Of a stretch of 64,000 nt of DNA, positions 16,506-26,554 are shown in pieces. The stretch's first letter is position 1. Every line of letters begins with the position of its first letter. The stretch is from positions 248,001 to 312,000 of the forward strand of contig NZ_CYGY02000023.1 in assembly GCF_900007165.1 (NCBI RefSeq), in the 5' to 3' direction. Under the pieces are notes generated by a model, which ran no database searches, was not told where the DNA came from, and saw only the letters and a program-made list of their open reading frames with translations. This DNA is from Paraburkholderia piptadeniae (GTDB taxonomy: Bacteria; Pseudomonadota; Gammaproteobacteria; Burkholderiales; Burkholderiaceae). The position numbers and the translations under genes were made by a program.

Positions 16506-17677
16506 GACAGCCCCACGTTCTGAAAGAGAATCGCGAACACGGCGTCGGCGAGGATGACGACCGTGATCGACGTGACAACGGATGTCGTCGTGCCCTCGCC
16601 GAGACTCTGCGAATTGGCCTTGATGCGAAAGCCGAAGTGACAGCCAACGATCGCAATCAGCATGCCGAACACCACGCCCTTGCCGAGCCCGATCCACAGG
16701 TTCGCGACGGGCACGACGCCCGGCAGCGCGCGCGCGAAGTACGACATGTCGATCTGCAGCACGAGCTTCGCGGCCAGCGCGCCGCCCGTCAGCGAAACGA
16801 TGTTGGTCCACATCACGAGCAGCGGCATCGCGAGCGACAGCGCGAGCACGCGCGGCAGGATCAGACGCAGGCCGTGCGGAATGCCCATCACGCGCATCGC
16901 GTCGAGTTCTTCCGTCACGCGCATCACGCCGATCTGCGCGGTGATCGCCGAGCCGGAGCGGCCCGCCACCAGGATCGCCGACAGCACGGGGCCGAGTTCG
17001 CGCAGCACCGACATCCCCAGAATGTTCACGATGTACTGGTTCGCGCCGAAGAGCCGCAGCTGCTGCGCGGACAGGTAGCTGAGCACGATACCGATCAGGA
17101 ACGCGACGAGCGCGGTAATCGGCAGCGCCTGCGTGCCCGCGCTATAGACGTTCGCCGAAAACTCCTTCCATGGCGCAAGCTTCGGATTGCGCGCGATCGA
17201 CAGCAGATCGATTATCACGCGCCCGAACATCGCGACGCCGCCGTACAGATGCTCGAAGAACGCGAAGATGCCGAGGCCGAGCTGCGTGAACGGATCGAAG
17301 CGACGCACGGGCTCGGGGTTCTCGCGCGCGGTGTCGAGCAGCGCGATGCGCTCGAAGATGTCGCGCTGCGTATCGTTGAGCGCGACGAGATCGGCGGGCA
17401 ACTTATAACCCCACACGCGCCACAGCGCCTGGCCACCGACATGATCCATCCGTTCGACCTGCGACAGATCCCATTGCGCGACATGCGCGCGGCTGGCGAT
17501 CAATTCCCGCAGACGCGGCAGCGCCCGTTCGTGCACGCGGTCACGCGCCAGCGCGAGCGCGGTCCACTGGCCGGACAGGCGGACGATCTTGCCCTGGCTG
17601 CCTGCCGCGACTTCGAGTCCGGGAGGAGTGTCGTAGTTCAAGGATCGCTGGAATATCGTTATCGGATTAACGGGCAT
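16502..17677 (-). CDS. MlaE-family permease with N-terminal STAS-like domain
   Basis: Inner-membrane permease of 391 residues. Residues 1-130 form a soluble STAS-like part (IVRLSGQWTALALARDR, WDLSQVERMDHVGGQALWRVWG). The remainder is an MlaE domain with five or six helices and the family motifs GAGTQALPITALVAFLIGIVLSY, VLRELGPVLSAILVAGRSGSAITAQIG and VMRVTEELDAMRVMGI. It is the first gene of the five-gene minus-strand lipid transport operon. The fusion of STAS and MlaE in one polypeptide is known in Proteobacteria. It stands divergent to birA. Confidence 0.93.
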   Translation of the reverse strand: MPVNPITIFQRSLNYDTPPGLEVAAGSQGKIVRLSGQWTALALARDRVHERALPRLRELIASRAHVAQWDLSQVERMDHVGGQALWRVWGYKLPADLVALNDTQRDIFERIALLDTARENPEPVRRFDPFTQLGLGIFAFFEHLYGGVAMFGRVIIDLLSIARNPKLAPWKEFSANVYSAGTQALPITALVAFLIGIVLSYLSAQQLRLFGANQYIVNILGMSVLRELGPVLSAILVAGRSGSAITAQIGVMRVTEELDAMRVMGIPHGLRLILPRVLALSLAMPLLVMWTNIVSLTGGALAAKLVLQIDMSYFARALPGVVPVANLWIGLGKGVVFGMLIAIVGCHFGFRIKANSQSLGEGTTTSVVTSITVVILADAVFAILFQNVGLS

Positions 17678-17811
17678 TGTAGCGAAGCCATCGATATTGG
17701 GCCCTGGTGGTATGCCTCGTTCCGGCGCGAGTTCCGGCGGGGCAGCCCGTGGAAAGCCGAATGGGTCACGACCCGATCACGATGACAGACTGAGTGGCTA
17801 AAATACGGCTC

Positions 17812-18717
17812 ATGAATACCCCTAACTCATCCAGCGCCTCGGGCGACTGGCGAATCGACCGGCAGCGGGCCGTTGCATTGTTCGGACCGGCCGCGCACGA
17901 CTGGCCCATCGAGATCGTCGAAGAGACGGGCTCGACCAACGCCGACCTGATGGCGCGCATGAAGGCGCTGCCACGCGAACCGGGCGCGCGCTCGCGGCCT
18001 GTCGTGCGGGTCGCCTATCTGCAGACGGCGGGACGCGGCCGGCGCGGCCGCACCTGGTATGCGGAACCCGGCAACGCGCTGCTGTTCTCGGTCGCGTGCG
18101 TGTTGCCGCGACCGCTCGAAGGACTGGCGGGGCTGAGCCTCGCCGTGGGCGTGGCGCTCGTCGACGGCTTGCGTTCGCTGCCCGTCGCGGGCCCTGGCCA
18201 GATCGCGCTGAAGTGGCCGAACGACGTGCTGCTCGAAGGCGACAAGCTCGCCGGCATCCTGATCGAAACAGCGTGGAGCACGCCGGACGCGAGCGCCGTC
18301 GTGATCGGTATCGGTACGAACGTGAGGGGCGCCGACGAACTGGCCGCGAAGGTCGGCGCGCTCAACGCGGACGTGCCCGCGCAGGCACGCGGCGCAGCGC
18401 CCACGGCCCTCTCTCGCGCGCTGCCGAACGCGAATCTCACCGATACCCTCGCCGCCGAGCTCAATGCGCTCGAGCCGGCTTTGCGGCGCTTCGGCGCGGA
18501 AGGCTTCGCGCCGTTCCGGCAACGCTGGAACGGCTGCCACGCCTATGCGGGACGCGATGTCGTGCTGTTCGAGCAGGGCGTCGAAACCGGACGCGGCGTC
18601 GCGGCAGGCGTCGACGATCTCGGGCAGTTGCTGCTCGATACGCCGTCCGGTCGGCAGGCGATCGCGACGGGCGACGTGTCGCTGCGTCTCGCGGACGAAG
18701 GCAGCGGCGCCGCATGA
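17812..18717 (+). CDS. birA: Biotin-[acetyl-CoA-carboxylase] ligase, without DNA-binding domain
   Basis: Attaches biotin to the carrier protein of acetyl-CoA carboxylase and other carboxylases through biotinyl-AMP. It has 301 residues from ATG 17812. Motifs: ETGSTNADL at about 38-46, the adenylate loop [12 protein letters not shown], then [19 protein letters not shown] and GIGTNVRG. Only about 38 residues precede the GSTN motif, so the winged-helix repressor domain of bifunctional BirA is missing and this should be a mono-functional ligase. Its stop overlaps the coaX start (ATGA). Confidence 0.95.
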   Translation: MNTPNSSSASGDWRIDRQRAVALFGPAAHDWPIEIVEETGSTNADLMARMKALPREPGARSRPVVRVAYLQTAGRGRRGRTWYAEPGNALLFSVACVLPRPLEGLAGLSLAVGVALVDGLRSLPVAGPGQIALKWPNDVLLEGDKLAGILIETAWSTPDASAVVIGIGTNVRGADELAAKVGALNADVPAQARGAAPTALSRALPNANLTDTLAAELNALEPALRRFGAEGFAPFRQRWNGCHAYAGRDVVLFEQGVETGRGVAAGVDDLGQLLLDTPSGRQAIATGDVSLRLADEGSGAA

Positions 18718-19589
18718 GTGGCGCACCGTATCTGCTGATCGACGCCGGCAATAGCCGGGTCAAGTGGGCGCTCGTTCAGGCCGATGGTACACAGACCCAC
18801 TCGGGCGCGTTCGCGCACGGTGGCCAGCTGGTCAAGGGAACCGGCGATCCCTTGCAGTCGAGGCATGAGCCGGACTGGTCGACGCTGCCCGCGCCCGGTT
18901 CTGCATGGTTATCGAATGTCGCTGGCGACGCCGTCGCACGCCGCATCGACGCATTCATCGACCGATGCTGGCCCGCTCTGCCGCGCACGACGATCCGCTC
19001 GGCTGCGCAGCAGTGCGGCGTCACGAACCGCTACACGACACCGTCGCAGCTCGGCAGCGATCGCTGGGCGGGCATGATCGGCGCTCGCGCGGCATTTCCG
19101 GGCGAACCGCTGCTGATTGGGACGTTCGGCACGGCGACGACGCTGGAAGCATTGAACGCCGATGGCGTGTTCGTCGGCGGATTGATTGCGCCGGGCTGGT
19201 CGTTGATGATGCGCTCGCTCGGCGAGCATACGGCGCAGTTGCCGACACTCGACGCAATCGCCGCGCGCGGCTTGCTCGCCGACGATGGTGACGTCGCAAG
19301 CCTGAGTGAACATGCGAATCGCGCCGCGTGGTTCGCGGTCGATACGCCGCGCTCGCTGTCGTCGGGATGCGCATTGGCGCAGATCGGCTTCGTCGAGCGG
19401 ATGTGGCGCGATCTGCAGGACGAATGGAAAGCACCCGTGCGGCTCGTCGTCAGCGGCGGCGCCGCCGGTGAGCTCGCGCAGGCGCTGAGCGTGCCGCATA
19501 CGCGTCACGATTCGCTCGTCCTCGCGGGACTCGCGTTGATCGCGGCGGAGGCTTCGGCGCATTCGCCACCGGACGCCCGCCCGGCCTGA
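18714..19589 (+). CDS. coaX: Type III pantothenate kinase
   Basis: Phosphorylates pantothenate in the first step of coenzyme A synthesis. At 291 residues it is slightly longer than typical. The family signature is at the N-terminus ([15 protein letters not shown]), followed by [34 protein letters not shown] and [24 protein letters not shown]. An ASKHA-type C-terminal motif is [13 protein letters not shown]. The start overlaps the birA stop, so the two are translationally coupled, an arrangement common in Burkholderiales. Confidence 0.95.
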   Translation: MSGAPYLLIDAGNSRVKWALVQADGTQTHSGAFAHGGQLVKGTGDPLQSRHEPDWSTLPAPGSAWLSNVAGDAVARRIDAFIDRCWPALPRTTIRSAAQQCGVTNRYTTPSQLGSDRWAGMIGARAAFPGEPLLIGTFGTATTLEALNADGVFVGGLIAPGWSLMMRSLGEHTAQLPTLDAIAARGLLADDGDVASLSEHANRAAWFAVDTPRSLSSGCALAQIGFVERMWRDLQDEWKAPVRLVVSGGAAGELAQALSVPHTRHDSLVLAGLALIAAEASAHSPPDARPA

Positions 19590-19610
19590 GCACCGAACAC
19601 AGGACAGACA

Positions 19611-19868
19611 ATGGTGGAGACCTCAACGATGCTGCGCTGGCTAATCGCCCTGCTCTTGCTCGCCAACATCCTCGCGTTCGTCACGATGCGCGGGCTGTTC
19701 GGCCCATCGCCCGCGGCAGGACCACGCGAACCGAATCATCTGGGCCGGCAGGTGCGTCCCGATCAGTTGCGCGTGTATCCGGTGTCGGCCGCCGACGCGA
19801 CAGACCTCGCCGTCGTCGGCGGCCCCGCGCCCATTACGCCCGTCGCCGCTTCCGCGCTGAACCAGTAA
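19611..19868 (+). CDS. Small single-helix membrane protein of unknown function
   Basis: Protein of 85 residues (79 if the ATG at 19629 is used; GGAG lies before that one, AGGAC before the first). One membrane helix (LRWLIALLLLANILAFVTM) near the N-terminus is followed by a short polar, Pro-rich tail (QVRPDQLRVYPVSAADATD). I recognise no family. It follows coaX by 21 bases in the same operon. Its QLRVYP stretch is reminiscent of linkers before SPOR domains, but no SPOR domain is present. Confidence 0.65.
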   Translation: MVETSTMLRWLIALLLLANILAFVTMRGLFGPSPAAGPREPNHLGRQVRPDQLRVYPVSAADATDLAVVGGPAPITPVAASALNQ

Positions 19869-19919
19869 GAGCGGCCTGGTCGAAAACGCGTGCCCGACCG
19901 TCGCCGCACCACACCGCGC

Positions 19920-20402
19920 TCAACCCGGCGTGCGCACCTTCTTCAGCAGCGCCGTCGTCGAACGGTCGTGTTCGAACGGAATCGCCAGCGCCTTGCCGCC
20001 CCAGCCGCGCACGAGCGCGGATTCCGGCAGCTTGTCCATGTCGTAGTCGCCACCTTTGACAAGCACGTCGGGACGCAGCGCTTCGATCAGCGCGACGGGC
20101 GTCTGCTCCTCAAAACGCACCACCCAGTCGACGCTTTCCAGCGCGGCCAGCAGCGCCATCCGGTCGGCTTCGTTGTTGATCGGGCGGTCGTCGCCTTTGC
20201 CGAGCATCCGCACCGACGCATCGCTGTTCACACCGACGATCAGCGTCGCGCCCAGCGCCTTCGCGTCCGCGAGATAGGTGACGTGCCCGCGATGCAGGAT
20301 ATCGAACACGCCGTTCGTGAAGACCACGGGGCCAGGCAGCGAAGGGCGAAGTTGCGCGAGGGCATCACGCGTCGTGAGCTTGCGTTCGAAAGTAGCGGCC
20401 AT
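19920..20402 (-). CDS. rfaE2: D-glycero-beta-D-manno-heptose 1-phosphate adenylyltransferase
   Basis: Makes ADP-heptose precursor for the lipopolysaccharide inner core. It has 160 residues and corresponds to the C-terminal half of HldE; the kinase half is absent, as is usual in Burkholderiales, where it is a separate gene. The nucleotidyltransferase motif is VVFTNGVFDILHRGHVTYL, followed by VGVNSDASVRMLGKGDDRPIN and LVKGGDYDMDKLPE, and FEHDRSTTALLKKV at the end. The start at 20402 fits the family's opening FERKLTTRDALAQLR. It converges on the coaX operon. Confidence 0.93.
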   Translation of the reverse strand: MAATFERKLTTRDALAQLRPSLPGPVVFTNGVFDILHRGHVTYLADAKALGATLIVGVNSDASVRMLGKGDDRPINNEADRMALLAALESVDWVVRFEEQTPVALIEALRPDVLVKGGDYDMDKLPESALVRGWGGKALAIPFEHDRSTTALLKKVRTPG

Positions 20403-20508
20403 GTGAGAAGTCGTTGAGCGAATTTGCATCGAGTGTATTTGAACCGCGTTGGTATAGCCGCAGAAGAACTGCACGGCGGCAACGCATGGATTCAAAGCCA
20501 GAAAGAAA

Positions 20509-20540
20509 ACGGCCCGGCGGGTTTTCACCTGCCGGGCCGT
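20509..20540 (-). terminator. Rho-independent terminator of the ferritin-like gene
   Basis: A 10-bp perfect stem (ACGGCCCGGC / GCCGGGCCGT) with a 12-base loop. On the minus strand it leads into TTTTCTTTC, about 54 bases past the stop at 20594. Confidence 0.8.
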
Positions 20541-20593
20541 GGCGTTCGAGTGCCGCGCGCCGTGCGTTCAGCGACGCAGGCGCGCCGCCCCTG

Positions 20594-21472
20594 TCAGGCC
20601 GGTTGCTGATGCGCAGCCGCCGGCTGTTCAGCCTGCAGGCGCGTCACCACTTCCTTGCGATAGCGGTTCAGTTCCTGAGCCGTGCCGAACGAGCGCTCGA
20701 ACAGGATCGACAGGTTGTGCAGAATGCGTTCGACCACCTTCTTTTCCCAGCCGTCGTCGAAACGGATCTGCTCGTCGAGCCAGCGCTCGAGCCACTCAGG
20801 ATCGGGCAGACGCGACTGCACCGTGTCGCGGGGAAACAGCGCCTGGTTCACGTGCAGGTTCGTGGGGTGCAGCGGCTTTTCCGTGCGACGCGCGGAAGCC
20901 ATCAGCACGCCGATCTTCGCGAACGCCGCGCGCGCGACGTCGCCAAAATTCGTCAGCGCCTTTTTCATGTAGCGCAGATACGCGCCGCCATGACGGGCTT
21001 CGTCGCGCGAAATGGTTTCGTAGATGTGCTTGATGACGGGCTCGGTATGCCATTCAGCCGCGCGGCGATACCAGTGGTTCAGGCGGATTTCGCCGCAGAA
21101 GTGCAGCATCAGCGTTTCGAGCGGCGGCGCCGGGTCGAACTCGAAGCGGACCGCGTGCAGTTCTTCTTCCGTCGGCACGAGCTCGGGCTTGAAGCGGCGC
21201 AGATATTCCATCAGCACCAGCGAGTGCTTCTGCTCTTCGAAGAACCACACGCTCATGAATGCGGAGAAGTCGCTATCGTGGTGATTGTCGCGCAGGAACA
21301 TTTCCGTGGCGGGCAGCGCCGACCATTCGGTGATCGCGTTCATCTTGATGGTCGCCGCCTGCTCGTCGGTGAGCAGCGACGGGTCGAACTTGTCCCAGGG
21401 AATGTCCTTCTCCATGTCCCATCGAACAGACTCGAGCGATTTGTAAAGTTCCGGATAAAGCATGGTGTTCAT
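20594..21472 (-). CDS. Ferritin-like / acyl-ACP desaturase-like diiron protein
   Basis: All-helical protein of 292 residues. The carboxylate and histidine pattern of a diiron four-helix bundle is visible: E at TEMFLRDNHHD, FFEEQKHSLVLMEYL (EEQKH), HFCGEIRLNHWY and TISRDEARHGGAYL (DEARH). This matches the ferritin-like superfamily members related to stearoyl-ACP desaturases, but the substrate is not known. A strong terminator follows. The 561-base gap upstream to phaM suggests its own promoter. Confidence 0.8.
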   Translation of the reverse strand: MNTMLYPELYKSLESVRWDMEKDIPWDKFDPSLLTDEQAATIKMNAITEWSALPATEMFLRDNHHDSDFSAFMSVWFFEEQKHSLVLMEYLRRFKPELVPTEEELHAVRFEFDPAPPLETLMLHFCGEIRLNHWYRRAAEWHTEPVIKHIYETISRDEARHGGAYLRYMKKALTNFGDVARAAFAKIGVLMASARRTEKPLHPTNLHVNQALFPRDTVQSRLPDPEWLERWLDEQIRFDDGWEKKVVERILHNLSILFERSFGTAQELNRYRKEVVTRLQAEQPAAAHQQPA

Positions 21473-22033
21473 GATCCCACCCCTGTTCTGCGCAAGGCGA
21501 CGTCTGTTATCTGTTGCTACTTTTGCTGCGGATGAACGGAAAATTCTGAAGCGTCGGGAACTTTCGCCGCCATCAGCGCAGCATTCAATTTTACGCGGTA
21601 ATCGGCTGCCAGGATGCAGGCTTTGGCAAAAGAACTACTGCGGCTCGTGATGCGCACGCGAATTTCATGCCTCGAATGCGCGGCCAACCGTGGGTGAGGG
21701 AAAACCTGTGCCTGAGGTCGTGCCAGCTTGCGGCCTGGACGGCAGTATGGGGTCCGCGATGGACGCTCCGGCACCGTATCGGCACCGGCATGGGCGGCGA
21801 ATCTGTCATTGATGCGACGTTGCTCGCGCGCTTCCGCAGGCCAGAAAAAGCTTACACGATGATAGCACGCGGGGCTGCACGGCCTTGGTTTCGTGCCGTC
21901 AGGACACGCTTTGAATTGACGTAAAGCAACGCGAGCGCACGCCACCCACACGAATTGAACTGAATGTGCTAGCGCGTAGCGCCCGTTTTTTAAAGCGGTC
22001 GTGTCGCTTCGCCGCGACGCGACCGCCAGTACC
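21473..22033. other. Intergenic stretch without a supported gene
   Basis: 561 bases between the start of the ferritin-like gene and the phaM stop. The open frames here lack family features and ribosome sites. I see the phaM terminator hairpin at its right end and no tRNA fold or repeat. It presumably holds the promoter of the ferritin-like gene. Confidence 0.5.
21995..22026 (-). terminator. Probable terminator of phaM
   Basis: A long stem on the minus strand: GCGGTCG pairs with CGACCGC and, after one C-A mismatch, GTCGC pairs with GCGAC around a GGCGAA loop. It is followed by TTTAAAAAA and starts eight bases past the phaM stop. The interrupted T tract lowers certainty. Confidence 0.5.
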
Positions 22034-22768
22034 TCATTCGGACGCGGACGAAGTTTTCTTCGCAGCCGATCCGCCCGTCGTGCGCTTCGCAGCAGGGCGT
22101 TTCGCGGCCGGACGCTGCGCGGCGTCGCCGGATTTCGCTTGCGCTGCGTCGTTCGCTTCTGACTCGGGCGCCTCGTCCGGGTCGAGATCGCTCGGTTCGA
22201 GTCCCGCGCCCGCTTCCGCTGCGCCCGTCGCCGTCGTCGCAGCGGGCTGCGCCATCGCGAACTGCGCGATCTGGTTGAACTGCGCCTGCAGCAGATTCCA
22301 CCAGCCCGACGCGTCGAATGCGGGCGGCGGCGTCGACTCGCCTGCTTCCTGCGCGCTTGCGGCAGGCTGCGGCTCCGGTTGCCTCGGCGACGCTTCGGCC
22401 GCGGGCTGCGTCATCGCCTGCTGCGCAAACGCGCCGAACGCGCGCAGCGTCGTGAGCGTCGCGCGCTGCACTTCGAGCGCCTGAATCGCCGATTGCAGCA
22501 TGTTCAGGTTGAGCTTGAGCCATTGCTCGACGGCGCGCATGTCGGTGATGCGCTTGTCGAGTTCCTCGACGTTCGTGAGCGGCGCCATCATGTCGGACAT
22601 CATCGACAGCGACGGCACGATCCCCTGTGCCGCGCCCGGATGCGTGCCCGGAAACGCCGCGCCGAACGGTGTGAGACGCATCATGCCCCACATGCGGTCG
22701 AGCATTTCGGCGGGCGGAAAACCGGGGAAGCCGGGAAACGGTGGTGTCGAGCCGGGTGTGTCGGTCAT
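22034..22768 (-). CDS. phaM: Polyhydroxyalkanoate granule regulatory protein PhaM
   Basis: In Ralstonia eutropha PhaM activates the polyhydroxybutyrate synthase and links granules to the nucleoid. This copy has 244 residues. The N-terminal part (FPGFPGFPPAEMLDRMWGMMRL, PSLSMMSDMMAPLTNVEELDKRI, DMRAVEQWLKLNLNMLQSAI) is the PhaM domain. A variable Pro/Ala/Glu linker follows, then a basic, Ala/Lys-rich tail (AAKRPAAKRTTGGSAAKK) of the histone-H1-like kind that binds DNA. AAGGAG precedes the ATG. The genes flanking it are unrelated to PHA synthesis, though thiolases and reductases lie elsewhere in the window. Confidence 0.9.
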   Translation of the reverse strand: MTDTPGSTPPFPGFPGFPPAEMLDRMWGMMRLTPFGAAFPGTHPGAAQGIVPSLSMMSDMMAPLTNVEELDKRITDMRAVEQWLKLNLNMLQSAIQALEVQRATLTTLRAFGAFAQQAMTQPAAEASPRQPEPQPAASAQEAGESTPPPAFDASGWWNLLQAQFNQIAQFAMAQPAATTATGAAEAGAGLEPSDLDPDEAPESEANDAAQAKSGDAAQRPAAKRPAAKRTTGGSAAKKTSSASE

Positions 22769-23020
22769 TGCGGTTCTCCTTGATTTCCTGATTTCGGTTC
22801 CAGCGTGCTGCGTAGACGCGCTGTTCGATCATACCGCGCGCCGTTTGCGGCTGGCCTCGCGAATTGCTTGCCGATTGTGTCCTGGTTGGGTGCGCTTATC
22901 GTGCGCTTCTACCGGTGACGGTTTTGCGTTCACCGCAGCCGCATTCACCGATTCGCGGCCGCAAGGAACGCACCCGCACCAGCATCACCGGCGCCTCGAC
23001 AACGCGCCGCCGCGCCGTTG

Positions 23021-23872
23021 TCAGAACGGCTCCTTGCCCGAAAAATCCGGCGTGCGCCGCTCGCGCAGCGATGCCACGCCCTCCTGCACGTCCGGTCCCG
23101 CGAAGCCCATGAATTCCAGTGCCAGCGACGTGTCGAACGCCGGCCCAGCGGAGCGCAGCCAGTTGTTCAACGCGTACTTGGTCCAGCGGATTGCCGTCTG
23201 CGAACCATGCGCGAGTTTGCGCGCGACTTCGAATGTTTTCGGCAGCAGATCGTTGTCGTCGACGGCGAGCGATACGAGTCCGATCCGCTCGGCCTCCTCG
23301 CCGCTCACCGGCTCGCACAGCATCAGGTAGTACTTCGCCTTCGCCATCCCGCACAGAAGCGGCCACACGATCGCCGCGTGATCGCCCGCCGCGACACCCA
23401 GACGCGTGTGCCCGTCGATGATGCGCGCGGATTTCGTCGCGATCGAAATATCGGCGAGCAGTCCCGCGACGAGCCCCGCGCCGACTGCCGGTCCGTGCAT
23501 CGCCGACACGATCGGCTTGCTGCAGTTGATCACGTTGTAGACGAGGTCGCGCGCTTCGCGCCAGACGCGCGTGCGCACGTCGAAGTCATTCGCCATGTCC
23601 TCGACGAGGCTCAGATCCCCGCCCGCCGAAAAGCCCTTGCCCTCGCCGCGAATCACCGCGACGCGCGTCTCCGGATCGCGGTCGACGTCACGCCAGATGT
23701 CGGCGAGCTCGCGATGCATGTTCGCGTCAGCCGTCGCGAGATTGCTCTTGTTCGCGCCCTCGCCACTCATCACGATTTCGAGGATGCCGTGCGCATGACG
23801 CCGCACGCGCAGCGACCTGTAGTGCGCGTAAAAGGCGGGTTCGACCGATTGCGATTCCGATTCGTGAGACAT
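23021..23872 (-). CDS. Enoyl-CoA hydratase/isomerase family protein
   Basis: Cytoplasmic crotonase-fold enzyme of 283 residues. The CoA-binding and oxyanion-hole motifs are [17 protein letters not shown] and [18 protein letters not shown], followed by [22 protein letters not shown]. The active-site position in GVAAGDHAA, instead of the usual Glu-containing loop, makes the exact reaction uncertain. It is third in a minus-strand set after a fumarylacetoacetase-family gene and a LivK-type binding protein, so it probably serves breakdown of an aromatic or branched acyl compound. Confidence 0.88.
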   Translation of the reverse strand: MSHESESQSVEPAFYAHYRSLRVRRHAHGILEIVMSGEGANKSNLATADANMHRELADIWRDVDRDPETRVAVIRGEGKGFSAGGDLSLVEDMANDFDVRTRVWREARDLVYNVINCSKPIVSAMHGPAVGAGLVAGLLADISIATKSARIIDGHTRLGVAAGDHAAIVWPLLCGMAKAKYYLMLCEPVSGEEAERIGLVSLAVDDNDLLPKTFEVARKLAHGSQTAIRWTKYALNNWLRSAGPAFDTSLALEFMGFAGPDVQEGVASLRERRTPDFSGKEPF

Positions 23873-23963
23873 GGCAAGCATCCGTAAGAGCGACGCGTCG
23901 GCGTCGGAACACACTTCACGCACGCGGCGCAGCCGACGCTGCGCCACGCAAACACACCGCGCT

Positions 23964-25172
23964 TTAGCGCGGCTGATACACCCACTTCGCGCTGCGAATC
24001 TCGACCATCACGCGCGCGCGCTGATCGAGACCGAGGTGATCCGTCGTGCTCATGTTGACGACGCCGTTCGTGTCGGCGAGACCGCGCGTCGCTTCGAGCG
24101 CATCGCGCAACGCGCGGCGAAACTCGACCGTGCCGGGCGCGGCCGCTTTCAGCGCGACGGGAATCGCATTGTTCAGCAGCATGCTCGCGTCCCACGCATA
24201 CGAGCCGAACGCCGATACGCTGCCCGGCCCGCGCAGCTTCTCGAAGCGCGCGTTGTAATCGAGCGCGAGACGCTTCGAAGCATAGTCCGCGGGAAGCTGC
24301 GATGCGACCAGCACGGGACTCGCGGGCAGGAACGTGCCGTTGCAATCGGCGCCGCACACGCGCAGGAAGTCGTTATTGCCGACGCCGTGGTTGTGATAGA
24401 TCTTGCCCTTGTAGCCGCGCGAGATCAGCGTCTTCGGCGGCAGCGCGGCCGGCGTGCCCGCCGCGCCCACGACGACGGCATCCGGGTTCGCCGCCATGAT
24501 CTTGAGGATCTGGCCGGTGACGCTCGGATCGGTGCGGTTGAAGCGCTCGTTGGCGACCACGCTGATGTGATGGATCTGGGCGAACTTCGCGACTTCCGCA
24601 TAGAACGTCTCGCCGAGCGCATCCGCCTGGCCGATGTACGCGAGCGTCTTCACGCCATGCTGGCTCGCGTGCTCGGTAATCGCGGACGCCATCATCGCGT
24701 CCGTTTGCGGTGTCTTGAACATCCAGTGCCGTTTCGCATCGACGGGCTCGATGATCTTCGCCGACGACGCCAATGAAATCGCGGGCGTTTCACCTTCGGC
24801 GATCACGTCGATCATCGCGAGCGAGTTCGGCGTGATCGACGAGCCGATGATGGCATCGACATGATTTTCGGAGATCAGCTTCTTCGTGTCCTGCACGGCT
24901 TGCGTGGTATCGGACGCATCGTCGAGCACGATGTACTCGACCTTCTGCCCGGCGACCTCTTTCGGAAAAAGCGTCGAGGTATCGCGCGCGGGAATGCCGA
25001 GCGATGCGGCCGGTCCCGTCAGCGACAGCACGAGGCCGATCTTCACTTGCGCGAGGGCGAGCCCCGGCAAAAGAGAAAGTGTGGCGGCGAGCATCGTGCG
25101 CCGGCCTGCGGCGCGGGGGTTAGAAACGCGCTCCTGCAAAGTTGAAGATGCAAACGTCCCGTATCGCGGCAT
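23964..25172 (-). CDS. LivK-type periplasmic binding protein, orphan
   Basis: Periplasmic ligand-binding protein of 402 residues of the branched-chain amino acid (Peripla_BP_6) family. A GGAG site precedes ATG 25172. The signal contains twin Arg ([19 protein letters not shown]) and the mature protein begins [18 protein letters not shown]. Further family motifs are [30 protein letters not shown] and [12 protein letters not shown]. No permease or ATPase gene accompanies it, so it must pair with a transporter coded elsewhere or act as a sensor. It lies between two catabolic genes under probable IclR control. Confidence 0.9.
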   Translation of the reverse strand: MPRYGTFASSTLQERVSNPRAAGRRTMLAATLSLLPGLALAQVKIGLVLSLTGPAASLGIPARDTSTLFPKEVAGQKVEYIVLDDASDTTQAVQDTKKLISENHVDAIIGSSITPNSLAMIDVIAEGETPAISLASSAKIIEPVDAKRHWMFKTPQTDAMMASAITEHASQHGVKTLAYIGQADALGETFYAEVAKFAQIHHISVVANERFNRTDPSVTGQILKIMAANPDAVVVGAAGTPAALPPKTLISRGYKGKIYHNHGVGNNDFLRVCGADCNGTFLPASPVLVASQLPADYASKRLALDYNARFEKLRGPGSVSAFGSYAWDASMLLNNAIPVALKAAAPGTVEFRRALRDALEATRGLADTNGVVNMSTTDHLGLDQRARVMVEIRSAKWVYQPR

Positions 25173-25402
25173 GCCGTGTCTCCATTTTTTGTGCGTTCTG
25201 CGATGCTGCGTGGCTTGTGCTGTCCCGCTATCGGAAGATCAGCGACCGCGAGACTCGATGGCCTCGCGCGAGCGTCAGTGTAGCGGCGCGCGCGGCGCCA
25301 TCGGCATCGGGCGAAACCCTTTCGGTTCGCTCGACGCGATGCGCCGCCAGCATTGCGCATGCATGACGCGTTGATGAAACGTCATGCACGATGCCCCTCT
25401 CA

Positions 25403-26392
25403 CTACGCGCCTTCGAGCGGCGCAACGGCCTGATCGATCGAACCGAAAATCGACTTGCCCGCTTCGTCGAACATCTCGATCTTGACCGTGTCGCCGAACT
25501 TCATGAACTCGGTCTGCGCCGCGCCGTGCTCGATCGTTTCGAGGCAGCGCTTCTCGGCGATGCAGCAGTAGCCGCGCTTCGAGTCCTTGTTCGAGACCGT
25601 GCCCGAGCCGACGATCGCGCCCGCGCGCAAGTTACGCGTCTTCGCCGCATGCGCGATCAGCTGCCCGAAATTGAAGACCATGTCGGTGCCCGCATCCGGC
25701 TGGCCGACCTTCCTGCCGTTCCAGTGAACGATCATCGGACGATGCACGCGGCCTTCGCGCCAGGCTTCGCCGAGTTCGTCGAGCGTCACGGCGACGGGCG
25801 CGAACGATGTCGCCGGCTTGCTCTGGAAGAAGCCGAAGCCCTTCGCCAGTTCGGCGGGAATCAGGTTGCGCAGCGACACGTCGTTGACGAGCGTCACGAG
25901 CCGGATGCTCTTCAACGCCTGCTCGGGCTTCGTGCCCATCGGCACATCGCCCGTGATGACGGCCACTTCCGCCTCGAAGTCGATGCCGGACGATTCCGAC
26001 GCGCACACGATGTCGTCCTTCGCGCCGATGAAGTCGTCGCTGCCGCCCTGGTACATCAACGGATCGGTCCAGAACTCGGGCGGCATCTCGGCGCCGCGCG
26101 CGCGGCGCACAAGCTCGACGTGGTTCACATACGCGGAGCCGTCGGCCCACTGGAACGCGCGCGGCAACGGGGCCATGCATTCCTTCGCGTCGAATGAAAA
26201 CGTGTTGCGCGCGCGGCCCTGGTTCAGCTCGTCGTACAGGTCGCGCAGTTGCGGCGCGTAGAAGGTCCAGTCGTCGAGGACGCGCTGCATCGTTGGCGCG
26301 ATGGTGTCGGCGATGGCGGCCGTATGCAGGTCGCGGGAAACGACGATCAGTTGACCGTCGCGCGTGCCGTCCTTCAGCGTGGCAAGTTTCAT
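25403..26392 (-). CDS. Fumarylacetoacetate hydrolase family protein
   Basis: Enzyme of 329 residues of the FAH family, which cleaves carbon-carbon bonds in 1,3-diketones or hydrates related acids. The catalytic metal site is visible in SGIDFEAEVAVITGDV (two acidic ligands) and VTLVNDVSLRN. Other family features are FFQSKPATSFAPVAVTLDELG and GAIVGSGTVSNKDS. Length and the N-terminal arm (MKLATLKDGTRDGQLIVVSRD) match bacterial fumarylacetoacetases used in aromatic amino acid breakdown, but I see no homogentisate genes nearby. First gene of the set with the binding protein and hydratase, divergent from the IclR regulator. Confidence 0.9.
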   Translation of the reverse strand: MKLATLKDGTRDGQLIVVSRDLHTAAIADTIAPTMQRVLDDWTFYAPQLRDLYDELNQGRARNTFSFDAKECMAPLPRAFQWADGSAYVNHVELVRRARGAEMPPEFWTDPLMYQGGSDDFIGAKDDIVCASESSGIDFEAEVAVITGDVPMGTKPEQALKSIRLVTLVNDVSLRNLIPAELAKGFGFFQSKPATSFAPVAVTLDELGEAWREGRVHRPMIVHWNGRKVGQPDAGTDMVFNFGQLIAHAAKTRNLRAGAIVGSGTVSNKDSKRGYCCIAEKRCLETIEHGAAQTEFMKFGDTVKIEMFDEAGKSIFGSIDQAVAPLEGA

Positions 26393-26554
26393 GGCGAGAA
26401 AGCGTGTGGATGACGATAGGAGGAATGTATTCTACGATGGTGAATCGGCGCGGCCCAAGCGGACGCCTCATGCTGGCGATTGCACATCACGGCGCGCCCG
26501 GTTTGCGTCGTTTGTTCGCTGCCGTTTTCACGTTCACTGTCCGACCCGTTGCCT

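Noticed and set aside
21517..21951. Minus-strand open frame of 144 codons between the ferritin-like gene and phaM.
   Set aside because: No ribosome site, no family resemblance and poor composition; treated as intergenic.
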